A stretch of 64,000 nucleotides of DNA. It comes from Colias croceus (lineage: Eukaryota > Arthropoda > Insecta > Lepidoptera > Pieridae). The DNA is taken from positions 211,001 to 275,000 of the forward strand of contig NC_059554.1 in NCBI RefSeq assembly GCF_905220415.1, given 5' to 3'. Below are positions 1-10,911 of the stretch, in pieces (positions within the stretch are counted from its first letter, which is position 1; each line of letters begins with the position of its first letter). Below the pieces are notes generated by a model. It was not told where the DNA came from. It worked only from the letters and a program-made list of their open reading frames with translations, and searched no databases. The translations under genes were made by a program, and so were the position numbers.

Positions 1-134
1 TGAATAAATTATGGCAAAGGGGAGTTTGGTCAGTGACCATTTATAAATGGAATTAAGTCGTTACTAAACTACTTTGCCCTTACACTTCGCTTGTTCATAT
101 TTTTTCTTCACAATTGAAACTGTTAAGTTGCATT

Positions 135-275
135 TTTAGTTCAATGGGCGTTCTTGCCGGTTCTTCTCCGCACAAACTGCTGCCGAATCGGTTGTAAATG
201 GTAAAACTATGTTATGACGATTCAAAAGTGCTTCTAGAAGAAGTTTTGGTAGTTTGGTAGTTTGAGTTTGATGAT
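135..275 (+). repeat. LINE/SINE 3'-end fragment (lepidopteran)
   Basis: The stretch contains a 'gttcttgccggttcttctc' core, a 'gccgaatcggttgtaaatgg' core and then 'tatgacgattcaaaagtgct', ending in a TTTGAGTTTGA tail. The last part recurs in this window at 41291-41345, which shows that it is repetitive. I recognise the combination as the 3' end of a lepidopteran non-LTR element, but the family is not assignable from sequence alone. Confidence 0.5.
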
Positions 276-2194
276 TTAGACCGGTGGTACACAATTCTGT
301 ATACTGATATATAGTTCTATGGATATGTTATTAGGTATTACTTCTGTCACACAATAAGTGGGCATATCTAACTCAACATTATCAGAAGCCTTTAATACCC
401 TAATTCATGGGTCCCAAATCTTTTCGATAACATAATTGCGGACAATATGACTATTTACCGATAAGCCTGAACGCATTAGGCTCGTAACGACGATCGACCG
501 TTTGGAATACCGTCCACCCACGAGTACAATAGAGAAGGAATCAACATTTTGAACATTCTATAGATTTTGAGGGTCGTTGTGTTTGGGATCGCTCGTATCA
601 AGTCATTTAAATGACTGTTATTCCAGATTTTAAGCGATAACGCAGTTTAGTCAAATTAAAGAATCCTCACTTCAAAGGAGGCGTACATTTTAGATGACTA
701 TTACTGTGCAGTAATTTAAACAATAAATGATTACTATTAGGAATAGACTGAGGAAAAAATAATAATCATTAATTGATATAGCGGATTTCGCACAGTTTTC
801 ACAACAAAATAATTTTCGAGAGCAACTCGATTACCTACTAAATGTATGATATATTTCATATGTTTACGTGCTGCATTACCCTCTTGCCTTGAATAAAATT
901 ATATTTTTTTCAAATATAAATCTAAATACTTACATAGTTTTTATCCTATGTGCCTGATATTTACGTATTTTGCTAAGAAACTATCTCAAAACATGCAAAC
1001 AACTTTACATAATCAAATGCATTCTTCCATAATGACCAATTTAGTGAGATTGGTCAAACCAAATGCTCACAATAATAGTGAGTCGATCTAAGCTTTTTTT
1101 GTTTTATACACAACTTTCGGGAGCTTCCGCCCACGCGCCTGCGCAGTGTATCTGGTAACGTGTGCGGTATAGTAGCAAGACAACTATAAACTTATATAAT
1201 AGGTATAATGTATCTGGTTCGATTGATTTTCGACCATGTTTAAAAAAAGGAAAAACTAATTCAATTAATTTTTTTTCGTTACTCTTGTTCTTCATACAAA
1301 ATTCCAATACACTTAGATATCAATGAAATCATCATATCATTTTTTTTTTCATATGTAATGTGTAGATCGTAGAGAGACACCACACCACAATCGAATGATA
1401 CAAACTCGTTTATGTAATAAAAGTCATAGTCTGTGTTACAGCCATGACTTCTACCGCTGTAATTAATGTTTATTCTGTAGAATGTTTAAGTGTAATTATT
1501 TTCACAAAAATACGGAAATATAAAACATATTTAAATATCTATTTTTATATAGGTGGTATCGCTAGAAAACGCACACAAAGAAAGTGTACAGTATGCTGAA
1601 TGGATCTCTACAAATTTTAATATGCCCGCCATATTTTATTTATTAATTACACATCGACATCTTAAACACTTATATCATGTCTTGTGTCAAATAATTTTAA
1701 ATTATCGTCCATAAATATTGAGGGCCGCTTGTAGAGATGTCCGTTTGTTGAAATTTAATTATTTTATTGAAACTCGTGTAGCTTTATTTTGGTTCTTTGT
1801 CATGTTACGATTTTATTTATTGGTCGGGTAATATTGGAGACTTAAAATTAATGTTAAGGCAGTGTATTACTCAAATTTGAATTATTTTTATATTTAATTT
1901 ATATTATTAAATTTGCTCTACTAAAAAAAACTATAAGTTTTTCAGGCGCCAAACGAAAGATCAAAATTAAGGTAACACAGAAAGTTGATTAAATATTTTG
2001 GCGGGGTGGGAATTTATCCCCCAGATATGATCTATTACGAAGAACATCTAGATATTTTTAGAAAACCAATATCAAATATTACTTTATTTAATAATTCGTT
2101 TTGAGTAACGTTATTTAAGTAGTTAGATTTCTATTGCAATATTTCTTTCCTAAAAATTGCACTTACGTAAACCGCAAACATGCATCTAACACCT
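276..2194. other. AT-rich stretch without recognised gene
   Basis: No ORF with family features, no tRNA and no tandem array were seen. The only notable ORF (67 aa, minus strand, about 1104-1307) has no recognisable domain. The stretch is probably intergenic. Confidence 0.5.
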
Positions 2195-2345
2195 GCCTCA
2201 TTAGAGGACACTTTATACCTCCCGACTGCAATGTATCGGGGAGGCGATAATCAGCGTGAAGCACGCAGCCGGCGGTCGCCTGATGGATGGGTGGCCGCAT
2301 AATTGACAGCCGCGCCCTGTCACTCACTGGCGGCAATTTATTGAC
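2195..2345. promoter_or_regulatory. CpG-rich islet, candidate regulatory DNA
   Basis: A GC- and CpG-rich patch of about 150 bp stands out from very AT-rich surroundings. It contains CTGTCA/TTGACAG-type motifs in both orientations (around 2306-2347), which resemble TALE-homeodomain sites. No ORF fits. Function is inferred from composition only. Confidence 0.25.
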
Positions 2346-2500
2346 AGGAAAATAAAATGAAGTTAGTTATTGGTTGTCAATCTAGAATTTGCATGGATAA
2401 ACGGGAGATCTAGGTATAAGGTATTGTCATTTCCATGTGCTAGGTAATAATGCAATGATTACTAAAAGCCCTACACGATATATTATTGTATTATTATCTA

Positions 2501-2690
2501 CTAGCTTTCCGCCCGCGGCTTGGCCCGCTTTGTCTAATCTAATAAATTATATATAGAAAAACATTCCTCGAGAACTATTCTATCTATTAAAATAATCGCA
2601 TCAAAGTCCATTGTGTAGTAAGTATTAAAGATTTAAGCATACAAAGGGATATAGGGACAGAAAAAGCAACTTTGTTTTATATTATGTAGT
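2501..2690 (-). mobile_element. Helitron-like non-autonomous element, fragment
   Basis: Read on the minus strand, it ends in the GC-rich hairpin region followed by AAAGCTAG, the terminus shared with copies at 14145, 54031 and 63909. The inner part (around 2640-2690, 'caactttgttttatattatg') is also typical of this lepidopteran family. The other end is not clear. Confidence 0.6.
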
Positions 2691-4992
2691 GATATACCTG
2701 TTTATAATGTTTATGATTTTCAACAGCAAAGTAGTGAGTTAAAAAATATCATATATGAAATATAATGATGTTATCGTTCGACGTTATATTATTCGTCGAA
2801 AATATAACCTATCAACAAAATAATAAACAAGAGCAATAAGAGAATTATAAGAGTTTTTCTTAGCAGGCTTAAAATAATTAAAAGAATATGTTTTCGAAAT
2901 TTATACTGAATTTCAGAATCTACATAGAATCTTTTATTGAAAAATGAAAAGAAATGAATATTGTTTAATCTCCTCTGAAATATAGTCTCATTTTACTGTT
3001 TATAGTTATATTAACACCACGAAGAAAATGATATTTAATAAAAATTCTTAAACTCCAAAATATGAATAGAAAAATAATTAAATCATAAGAAAGTAGATGT
3101 TTGGACGTGCGAAGAGTGTTGTTCGTATATTGTAGCCGCGGTCTTTATCCAGATAGCGGCAGCACAGCAGGCGGCGTTACACCACACGACAGCGACTCGA
3201 CACGACGACATACGAGAACGTTGTTTAACAATATTATATACAAGTTTTTGAATAATTTTTCATAGGATTTAAAAATCTGTTATGATTGTCTGAAAAACTA
3301 TAGTGCCAATATACTGGGAAAGCAACTAATTATCCCATGAACAGTTTAAATAAAGTGAAACATACGTAATGATAATTAGTAATTACACTTATGAAACCAG
3401 AAATATTTTAAATTTTATAAATTTGTTTATTTATCTATTCTCTTAATAAATTTTACAGAACTGATGAAATACAAAACTCTTCAAAAGTGTACACCAAAAC
3501 GTCAGATGTAAATCATGCTAGCAAGAATCGTACACTCTAAATGCATTAGGCCCCATAAATCCGTTGCGTGGCCCAGCGGGGTCCCGCGCCGCCGCGGCCG
3601 CAGCGCGCTTAATCCCGACCGACGTAACGACTGCGACGCGATCGCATGACACATTTATATGCTAATCGTGACGTTTAATAAAAATATCTATCTACTTGGA
3701 GGAGTAAATCCTTTGAGCTACGTGAGTGTAAAGACGTATTTACGCCTTAAATACAATAGAGCTATAACGCGATGTAAAATATTGGGAAGGATCATGCGAT
3801 TTGCAAACCTTTTGCGTTTATTTGTTTTGCGAATTATTTAGGCTCTTTTCATACCGTACTTATATAACAAAAGTTATGTGAATATTCTAATGAAAACATC
3901 ATTATCATTGCATGTTATATGCAATAATTTATTATTTTATCTGGTCTCAAATAAAACAACGTTTATAAAAAACAATCTTTTGTATTATTTTATTCACTGT
4001 ATAAATACATGATATATAAGTACATAACATCAACCCTAACACTTATGAATCATAAAATAATACCATACATAAGAGAACTATATTTAATATTTATAAACAA
4101 GTCCAACAGGTTAGCAATTGTCGCTAAGATTTTTTCAACTTTCTTCACACGGTTTTTCGATCATTTCTTAGGGTGCAGATTGACGAGTGGACATAAATGC
4201 TAAGCAGCCGATGTCGCTGACGTGTTTATGGCTTCCTGCGAACAGACATACACACAACTTCGCATTTACATATCCTTTTCATGGCTTGATGGAGCTCGTG
4301 CATCTCAATCATAAGTATTTATTAATGGCATAATAAAGTTTGAAAATCTGTTTATGTGATCCCTATTATTATATTCATCCAGGTTTCGTACTCAATAAGT
4401 CGAAAAAAAGATTTTCCTATATTAGACCAAACTTGATTTGATCAAGAAATAATTTACTACTTACAAATATAAAATCGCTTTAAATCCCTAAAAAGTAGAT
4501 GTTTTTTAAATTCAAATCCAGTATGCAAAAAATACTTCATAGATAGTTCCAAAAGTAAAAGCTAAGTAAGATGATAATATTATATAGTGCTAAGGGAAAG
4601 CTCTAGCTAGTGACTTAGCTCGCTTGCATCCGCGGAGTTCATATGCTTCCAGCGGGTCTAAAATAGTCACTTTCGGTGAATCATAATAATATGAATCTGA
4701 TTCAAAACGATCACCCAAAAATAATTCATAATATGAATCATTTTACAACTGAAAGAACAATTCATGTATTTGTCGTTTGTTGTATGAAAGGAAGTGGAAA
4801 ATGTCGGAGAAAATTGCTATGTCACGAAAAATAGAAGAAATGCTAAGAATCTGCAGAAGCAATTCACGAAAGGGTTCATTAGAATTTAGATGATTCATGA
4901 ATGAATGTCAAATTTGTTCTTTTTAGCTCCGCAGGTTACAATATTATATCTGCATACGTCCTTGCATGACAAAGCAACAAAGGAATACGTGG
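2691..4992. other. AT-rich stretch with two CpG-rich islets, no gene
   Basis: No coding feature is supported. CpG-rich islets occur at about 3108-3215 and 3545-3660; the second has dense GCCGCGG/GCAGCGCGC runs. They may be regulatory sequence. The small ORFs at 3659-3841 and 4009-4203 have no homology that I can see. Confidence 0.4.
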
Positions 4993-5375
4993 TTAAGGCG
5001 ACTACACCACCGAAACTAGCGCCCCCCCAACATTTTATTTTTTTACTCCTAAACCAGATCAAATTTAAAAAATCTAGCTCGGTACTTTGCTAGTATATTA
5101 CTTGTAGTATTTTTGGTATTACTTTTCATTATTTTGCATTCGGTAAATTAGGAGAACTTTTGATTACCGCCAAAAGTGGCCACTTTTGGCGGTAATCAAA
5201 AGTTCTCTAGAATAATGAACAGTTAGAATAGTGAAAAGTAATACCAAAAATACTACAAGTAATATACTAGCAAAGTACCGAGCTAGATTTTTTAAATTTG
5301 ATCTGGTTAAGGAGTAAAAAAATAAAATGTTCGGTGGCGCTAGTTTCGGTGGTGTAGGCCTCTTAATATTCCATA
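4993..5375. mobile_element. Foldback MITE with TTAA flanks
   Basis: This is a long, almost continuous inverted repeat centred near 5180. The arms meet at GCCAAAAGTGGCCACTTTTGGC. The outer termini read CTACACCACCGAAACTAGCG on the left and as the reverse complement on the right (about 5338-5360). Both ends lie a few bases inside a TTAA tetranucleotide (4993-4996 and about 5371-5374), the target preferred by piggyBac-type transposases. There is no coding capacity. The arms differ mainly by small indels (for example around 5140 and 5205). Confidence 0.75.
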
Positions 5376-5413
5376 CACATAATAATATTATATTGTGTGT
5401 ATGGAATATTACA
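5368..5413. repeat. Short palindrome ATTCCATACACA...TGTGTATGGAAT
   Basis: A hairpin-forming inverted repeat lies between the foldback element and the SINE. Its AT-rich loop 'taataatattata' is repeated immediately downstream (about 5411-5429), next to the SINE head. Confidence 0.6.
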
Positions 5414-5432
5414 CATAATAATATTATATGTT

Positions 5433-5675
5433 GACGACGCGGTTGGCGCAGTGGTAAAGTAACTGCCTACTGAGCCGACGGTCCCGGGTTCGATCCCCGG
5501 TCAGGACAAATATTTGTGTGATGAACTCAATTATTTGTTCTTGGGTCTGGGTGTTATTATCTATATATGTATTTATTAAATATTATATTTATCGTCGCCT
5601 AGTACCCACAACACAAGCCTTAATTGAGCTTACTGTGGGACTAGGTCGATTTGTGTAATAATGTCCTATAATAAT
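5433..5675 (+). mobile_element. tRNA-headed SINE, copy 1
   Basis: The head is tRNA-like, with a pol III box A (TGGCGCAGTGGT, 5444-5455) and box B (GGTTCGATCCC, 5487-5497). It is followed by a tRNA-unrelated body 'cctagtacccacaacacaag' and a tail 'tgtgtaataatgtcctataa'. Copies 2 (15197-15594) and 3 (45258-45524) share the full head-to-tail structure, so this is a dispersed SINE and not a functional tRNA gene. Flanking ATAATAATAT on both sides may be the target duplication. Confidence 0.85.
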
Positions 5676-6198
5676 ATGAATATGTAATTGGTTATTTTCG
5701 AACATTCTTCAAAGCTTGTAACACTTATTACTGAACGATAACGGTATCACAAATATTCTTTAATTAGATATTCATATTATTTATCTGTTATAAATAAAAA
5801 TGGATTACGTGTAAATGATCATACAAAAGAGCTTACAAGTTTGGAATAAAGATAATTTTATATTAGCTTAAGCACGACACTCGGAAAGCTTTAATTTATT
5901 GTATGTGATTAGGGCTCCGATACGCTGACGACTATCTTTAATTTGAATATGATATTAACTTACTTCTTAAATCAAATCTTATTACAAAATAAACTTTTTT
6001 CCAACTTAATTTTTCTTGGAAATTTGTGATGTGAATTTTTAACACTTTCCAGGAATGTCGTGCGAATGCAAGTTGCCGAAATTTTCGTATTATTTATACA
6101 GTAAAGAGAGGATAATATCATAAGACCAACAAAAAAGTATTTTAGATAACTGCTCTGACAATGTTATGTAGGTAAGTACTTTTAGCTCAGCAAAACCC
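5676..6198. other. AT-rich spacer, no feature seen
   Basis: No ORF, repeat or RNA gene is recognised between the SINE and the left end of the DIRS element. Confidence 0.5.
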
Positions 6199-6252
6199 CA
6201 TAATTGAAAATCAAACGAACTTACCAAGTGAAGTTCGATGACAATTATGTGA

Positions 6253-6465
6253 GCAGCTTCATTCGAAGCGATTTATATTGACGTGGTGTAGTAGCGTTCC
6301 TAGCCTGAGCCTTGCACGGGTTTTTTAAAGGTATAAGTATTATTAATTTAAATTTATACTTTTATAATTTTTAAATTATACTTTTTTTTTTTGTGGCAAC
6401 ACTTTTTACCCCTACCATTTACCCCCATCATTTCTCAAACGGTTCGTTACGATGTGTAGGTCATT
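6253..6465. repeat. DIRS left inverted terminal repeat
   Basis: The sequence is complementary to 11122-11334. It includes GACGTGGTGTAGTAGCGTTC, an A/T-rich middle, an 11-T run and CGTTACGATGTGTAGGTCAT. Differences from the right copy are the homopolymer length (11 versus 13) and GAA versus TTT near the tip. The left end has an extra 54 bp (6199-6252) outside the repeat. Confidence 0.9.
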
Positions 6466-6571
6466 TGTTGAGAGATATTTCACATTTTGTATTTATATAG
6501 GGCAGGGAATATATTAAAATGTTATGTAATACGTTTGTTGTCGAATTAACCGTAATCTTAGGGTGGGTATC

Positions 6572-6693
6572 TATAAATCGCTTCGAATGAAGCTGCTCAC
6601 ATAATTGTCATCGAACTTCACTTGGTAAGTTCGTTTGATTTTCAATTATGTTTCGCAGCTTCATTCTTTGCGATTTATATTGACGTGGTGTAG
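6572..6693. repeat. DIRS internal complementary region (ICR)
   Basis: Bases 6572-6650 are the reverse complement of the outer left end (6199-6277). Bases 6648-6693 are the reverse complement of the outer right end (about 11298-11343). The two meet at a shared ATG/CAT trinucleotide. In the accepted DIRS model the ICR templates completion of the termini and circularisation of the cDNA. Finding it intact is strong evidence for a complete element. Confidence 0.92.
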
Positions 6694-6828
6694 ATGTTTA
6701 GAGTAAATAAAATGTGAAATGGTGATAAAAATTGAAAAACTTATGGCAAGTTTCATATTTTTATTTGCAATAATCAATTAACTATAAATATTATAAATCA
6801 CACATTATTTTCATAATTTAACCATTAA

Positions 6829-7776
6829 TTATTTTTCTTGCAGGTTACAATCATTATTAGATAACAATGTTTTAGCGAAGCTGGTAGGATCAGTAATTAA
6901 ATGTCTATTGTAAAACTTAGCAAATACTGCAGAAGAATCAGACCATCCCGCAGTTTTGCGTATAACATCAATGTTGACCCCAAGTCTATTGGCAGTGGAT
7001 GTGGACGCATGGCGAGTACTATGAGCACTAAATATAGAAGTATCTACTCCGCTGTTATGAAGCGTGTCCTTTATCCATTTACTGAGCGTCTGGGAGGTAA
7101 CTTTTGAGTATGGTTTTTTAAAACTAATAAATAAATGATCATTATGTCGAAGTGTTGATGTTTTATTTATGTACGATTCTAGACATTTGGCTGGACAGAT
7201 TTCCGAGCGACTATTGAAGTAAGGAATTCTTAAAAGAGGCTGTAACGAGTACGGCTTAGAAGTTTTAATTAAATCTGAAATCATTATTATTATTTCACTT
7301 GTGCCTCTTATATCAAGGTCCTTTAATTTAATAAGAGCAAGTGTTTGTACTCGATGCGCTGTTACCAAAGCCAATAGAGTTGCAGTCTTTTTGGAAAGAG
7401 TTTCCAAACTGAGTTCATTATTTGGCCACTGTTGGGCTAAATGTTCGAGAACTATACTCGGATCCCAGGTTATATGATATTTAGGATTTGTTGGCCTCGA
7501 TTTGAAAACTCCTTTCATAAAGCGTTTTACCCTATCATCTTCTAAATTAGATAAAATTAATGATAAGGCAGACTTATAGGAGTTAATGGTACCGTATTTA
7601 GCACCTTTATTAAATAAATCGGTAAGAAAATGTAAAACTACAGGGACAGATGCAGAGATGTAGCTATAGTTGTGGGTACTGCAGTAGTTTATCCATGTCT
7701 TTATGCAGCCATCGTATTGTTTGTAGGTAGAATCAGATAACGATGATAACATTATCTGTACCGTACTTGGTGACAA
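6829..7776 (-). CDS. DIRS tyrosine recombinase (YR)
   Basis: This is a phage-integrase-type tyrosine recombinase that replaces the DDE integrase in DIRS elements and would insert the circular cDNA. Numbering from the non-ATG codon at 7776, the fold shows an N-terminal SAM-like region (about 1-95) and a catalytic domain (about 120-300). Catalytic residues visible are R142 in AHRVQT, H252 and R255 in AHSTRH, W278 in AGWSDS and nucleophile Y289 in AKFYNR, so the active site is complete. The frame stays open upstream to at least 7833, giving a natural extension with AFRQALLRKGLS. It therefore overlaps the end of the RNase H/MT frame in the -1 register. Translation start is uncertain. Confidence 0.9.
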   Translation of the reverse strand: MSPSTVQIMLSSLSDSTYKQYDGCIKTWINYCSTHNYSYISASVPVVLHFLTDLFNKGAKYGTINSYKSALSLILSNLEDDRVKRFMKGVFKSRPTNPKYHITWDPSIVLEHLAQQWPNNELSLETLSKKTATLLALVTAHRVQTLALIKLKDLDIRGTSEIIIMISDLIKTSKPYSLQPLLRIPYFNSRSEICPAKCLESYINKTSTLRHNDHLFISFKKPYSKVTSQTLSKWIKDTLHNSGVDTSIFSAHSTRHASTSTANRLGVNIDVIRKTAGWSDSSAVFAKFYNRHLITDPTSFAKTLLSNNDCNLQEK

Positions 7777-7784
7777 GCCTTTCC

Positions 7785-8714
7785 TTAGTAAAGCTTGCCT
7801 GAAAGCTTCGCGGCAACCAACTTCAGAGTTCTGTGTAGGTTGTGGTTGATCCTGAAGGGAGAAGTTAATAAATTAATATCAGGTGCAAAATATATGGGCT
7901 TGGTTGTCATTAATTTCTGAAAAATTGGGAACCAGGGTCGCGTAGGCCAATACGGTACCACAACTATACCCTCTGCCTTTTCTTTTATAATCTTTTGCAT
8001 TACCTTTGTTATTAAACAAAAGGGGGGAAATGCGTAAAAGAACTTATTTTTCCATGAAACCGTAAATGCATCTATCGCCCATGCATCAGGATCGTTTTTC
8101 CAAGTTACATAGGTATGACACTTTGCATTACATCTACTTGCAAACAAATCTATTTTAGGGACACCAAAATTAATAGTTATCTCATCGTATGCATTTTGGT
8201 TTAGTTCCCATTCTGTATCGTGAAATTTCTTCCGCGATAATTGGTCTGCTTCACAATTATCCTTTGTATTTATATAGGATGCAAAAATAGTTATTTTACG
8301 CATTTCACACCACTGCCAGATTTCTCTGGTAACCACATTAAGGTGATCATATTGAATACTACCCATTCTATTTATACAAGAAATTGCGGTGACATTATCA
8401 ATTCTTAGCAAGATTCGAGAAGAACATAAATTCTTCGCGAAGGATTTAAGGGCAAGAAAAGCTGCTTTTAATTCTAACTCATTAATATGCAATGTTTTTT
8501 CACATTCTTTCCAGTAGCCAAAACATTTATTGTTATTACAATAGGCGCCCCAACCGGTGTTAGATGCATCTGAATAAATCTCTAAATTAAAATCTTCAAT
8601 CCCGAGAGGACAATTACCTATATCTATATTACGGATCCACCAAAGCATATCCGATTTTAAATTATCTGGAATTTTAATTATCTGTTCGTAGCTAGCGTTT
8701 TTAAGCAAACACAT
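7785..8714 (-). CDS. DIRS RNase H and methyltransferase-like domains
   Basis: This is the C-terminal half of the DIRS polymerase. RNase H occupies roughly the first 190 residues, with the acidic residues in YSDAS, NELELKAA, LRIDN and EADQLSR. It would remove template RNA. A domain with DLFASR, DPDAWAIDAF and YAFPPF follows, which is the adenine-methyltransferase-like (MT) region characteristic of DIRS1-like elements. An ATG opens at 8714, inside the end of the RT frame (36-nt overlap, -1 register). RT and RNase H are one polypeptide in the family, so this is either a frameshift lesion in the TATATATG stretch or a recoding site. The frame ends in KLSGKLY, overlapping the recombinase frame. Confidence 0.88.
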   Translation of the reverse strand: MCLLKNASYEQIIKIPDNLKSDMLWWIRNIDIGNCPLGIEDFNLEIYSDASNTGWGAYCNNNKCFGYWKECEKTLHINELELKAAFLALKSFAKNLCSSRILLRIDNVTAISCINRMGSIQYDHLNVVTREIWQWCEMRKITIFASYINTKDNCEADQLSRKKFHDTEWELNQNAYDEITINFGVPKIDLFASRCNAKCHTYVTWKNDPDAWAIDAFTVSWKNKFFYAFPPFCLITKVMQKIIKEKAEGIVVVPYWPTRPWFPIFQKLMTTKPIYFAPDINLLTSPFRINHNLHRTLKLVAAKLSGKLY

Positions 8715-9661
8715 ATATATTTATACTGTTCGAAAATTTTAGTATATAACCAAGCATATTGAATTGCGGGACAAGCTGAAATTAATAAACCGATAAATTG
8801 AGCAAATTCTCGTAATTTGCATTTTTTAGTATTTAAGACGGTGGAAACTTTTTCTTTAATTTTTAACTTCTTATCGTCGGGTAGTTTTAATAACATATTA
8901 TTGGAGTCGAATACAAAACCTAAAAATTTGCATTGCATCTTTGGTACTAACGAACTTTTCTCTAAGTTAATCAAAAAACCTAGTCTTTCAAAAAGTGTTT
9001 TGGTCAAAGTTATGTTTTCTTGGCATTCTAATAGTGTTCTACCAATACAAAAGACATCATCAAGATAAACGACTGATATCATACGATGAGTTTTTCTTAA
9101 AAATTCAAATATAGGTTTTAGAAGTTTTGTAAACACGAACGGTGCGGTGCATAAACCAAATGGCAAACAATTAAATTCGTAAAGGACTCCATCATACTCA
9201 AACCGTAAGTACTTTCTGTGCATTTTATTTACTGGTACTAAAAAATAAGCATCTTTTAAATCGATAGTTGCCATGAAACAGTTTGGAGTTATCAACTTTG
9301 ACGCAGTACGATAATCCTCCATTTTGAAATGTTTAGTTTCAATGAACTTGTTAAGGCATTTTAAATTAAGAATAAATCTCTTGTCACCATTTGGTTTAGA
9401 CACTAGGAAAATAGAGGATAAAAACTCGCCCGGTTCATGGTTACAATGCGATATGGCATTTATAGATAATAATTTCGACAGACACGTATCAAAATCTTGT
9501 CGTTCTTGTTCCGTTTTAGGATACACACTAGGCTTATCGGTTCTAAACGGATAAGACTTAAAAGGTATAGAATAACCTTTAACCCACGATAAAATGATTT
9601 GATCATTAGTTATATTACGCCAGTTATTAAAATAATGCTGGAGTCTTCCAGCATATCGCAC
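8678..9661 (-). CDS. DIRS reverse transcriptase
   Basis: The RT copies element RNA into cDNA. Numbering from the GTG codon at 9661, motifs appear in order: FLVSKPNGDKRF (about 85-96), ATIDLKDAYF (131-140, catalytic D134), LPFGLCTAPFVF (166-177), VVYLDDV (197-203, catalytic YLDD) and CKFLGF. The thumb-like end KFLGF..ACPAIQYAWLYTK is typical of DIRS RTs. The reading frame is open upstream of 9661 for at least 110 nt (with PAFEDTSSAAEAIIDQVRYA), overlapping the end of gag. The true start is therefore either in the gag overlap by -1 shifting or an internal initiation. It terminates at 8678 in the -1 overlap with the RNase H frame. Confidence 0.9.
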   Translation of the reverse strand: MRYAGRLQHYFNNWRNITNDQIILSWVKGYSIPFKSYPFRTDKPSVYPKTEQERQDFDTCLSKLLSINAISHCNHEPGEFLSSIFLVSKPNGDKRFILNLKCLNKFIETKHFKMEDYRTASKLITPNCFMATIDLKDAYFLVPVNKMHRKYLRFEYDGVLYEFNCLPFGLCTAPFVFTKLLKPIFEFLRKTHRMISVVYLDDVFCIGRTLLECQENITLTKTLFERLGFLINLEKSSLVPKMQCKFLGFVFDSNNMLLKLPDDKKLKIKEKVSTVLNTKKCKLREFAQFIGLLISACPAIQYAWLYTKIFEQYKYICVCLKTLATNR

Positions 9662-9669
9662 CTGGTCGA

Positions 9670-10673
9670 TTATTGCCTCCGCTGCGGAGCTGGTGTCTTC
9701 GAAGGCGGGTACGTCCGGTCGGGGGGTCGTCGTGCACTGTTGCTCGGAGGTGGACGCGACGCTATGTTGGGCACACGAGCGAAATGGTTGTCGTGGCGTT
9801 TGTTGTCCGCCTGGCGCTGCTGAGGAACATAGTTCAAACGGCCCTTGTTGGCTTGATTAGTCGCCACAGATACACTAGGTCTATTTTTAGGTTTTTGTAT
9901 ATTCTTTAAAGATTCACCTGACTGTTGGATAGACTTGGCCGCTTTAAGTTTGTCCGAGATATTCTCACCGAACAGTAACGCATCTCGTTTCGTTTCTATT
10001 AGGGCGTCTTTTAATTTGGTGTTAATAGAGGATATTACAAATTTTCTTCGTGTCCTCGTTTCAGCATGATGGCTGTCACACAGTAAACGACACGCATCAC
10101 TTAAAGGCTTTAAAATTTTTTGTTTTGACGTCTCATTCGCTATGACCATTTGGGTGACTGTTGCAAGAGCCGACAGTGCAACCCCAAGTTGTTTTTGCCT
10201 GTAGCTGAGCGACGTGTCTCTTTTAATTAAAGCTTCAGGCAGTGCAGCCTTTACCTCCGGGTTGAGAGCAGGGGCCAGCAACAAATCGCAATTATTGGGA
10301 ACTAGATATTCTTTGTAAAGGATATCTTTTATTTCCTTAGTAAGTCCTTTGGAAAGGATGTCCTGCCATCTGCTGGCTACATCCTTATGGATCGCAGGGC
10401 CGAGCGAGGTGTCGGTTTTTGGAGCGTCTCCTAACAATTGAAGGACGTCTTCATCCAGCTCCAGCTCTTCATTTTGTTTATCATTGTCCACCGATGTTCC
10501 CGGTTGCGGTTCAACAACCTCATCAGGTCGTGGCGAGTCGGGACGTGGCGCGATTTCTTGAGGTGACAAAGGCGGACATGGTGATAACGGTCGAGGTGCC
10601 TCATCAGTTTGGTGGTCCCTCAGTGGCGACTGGCAGTATAAAGACCCAGGGGATGGCACATCCAATGGTTCGC
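9670..10673 (-). CDS. DIRS gag-like protein, main exon
   Basis: About 334 codons precede RT. The N-terminal third is Pro/Asp/Glu-rich and low complexity. The middle (KEIKDILYKEYLVPNNCDLL, then ALNPEV and RDTSLSYRQKQLGVAL) matches the helical capsid-like region of DIRS Gag. The tail is basic and Pro/Gln-rich with no zinc knuckle. The frame begins without a convincing ATG. Instead TTTTTGCAG|GC at 10674/10673 is a good splice acceptor. Joined to the upstream exon (10912-11038), the split codon becomes AGC and the frame continues. The frame ends at TAA (9670-9672), 8 nt before the first in-frame RT codon counted above. Confidence 0.8.
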
Positions 10674-10911
10674 CTGCAAAAACATTTCTATATAGCAAAT
10701 GTTTTTTTTTTAAAAACAGCGACAGTATCAGCCCAAGTATAGCAGTACGCGTCGCTTTATTTGTGATAGAAGAAACCCAAGTAGGTATGGTATCCTCGCA
10801 TCACTAAGCATTGATTAATGTTGATGATAGTAACAGCCCAATTTTAGCAGTACGCATCACTAATTAATCAAAACAAAAAACCGTTGTATTTTTTAAAAAT
10901 TACCAACTTAC
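10674..10911 (-). other. Predicted intron inside DIRS gag
   Basis: The donor GTAAGT sits at 10911-10906 and the acceptor TTTTTGCAG ends at 10674, giving 238 nt. The two exons are both phase 1 across this intron, and splicing links a lysine-rich ATG exon to an otherwise ATG-less gag frame. A T-run lies upstream of the acceptor. The evidence is sequence-only. Confidence 0.7.

Noticed and set aside
5433..5510. tRNA genes at the three SINE heads
   Set aside because: The heads are fused to a common non-tRNA body and tail in all three copies and have no pol III terminator right after the head.
6901..9909. Plus-strand ORFs over the DIRS element
   Set aside because: They are antisense shadows of YR, RT and gag, whose catalytic motifs are all on the minus strand.
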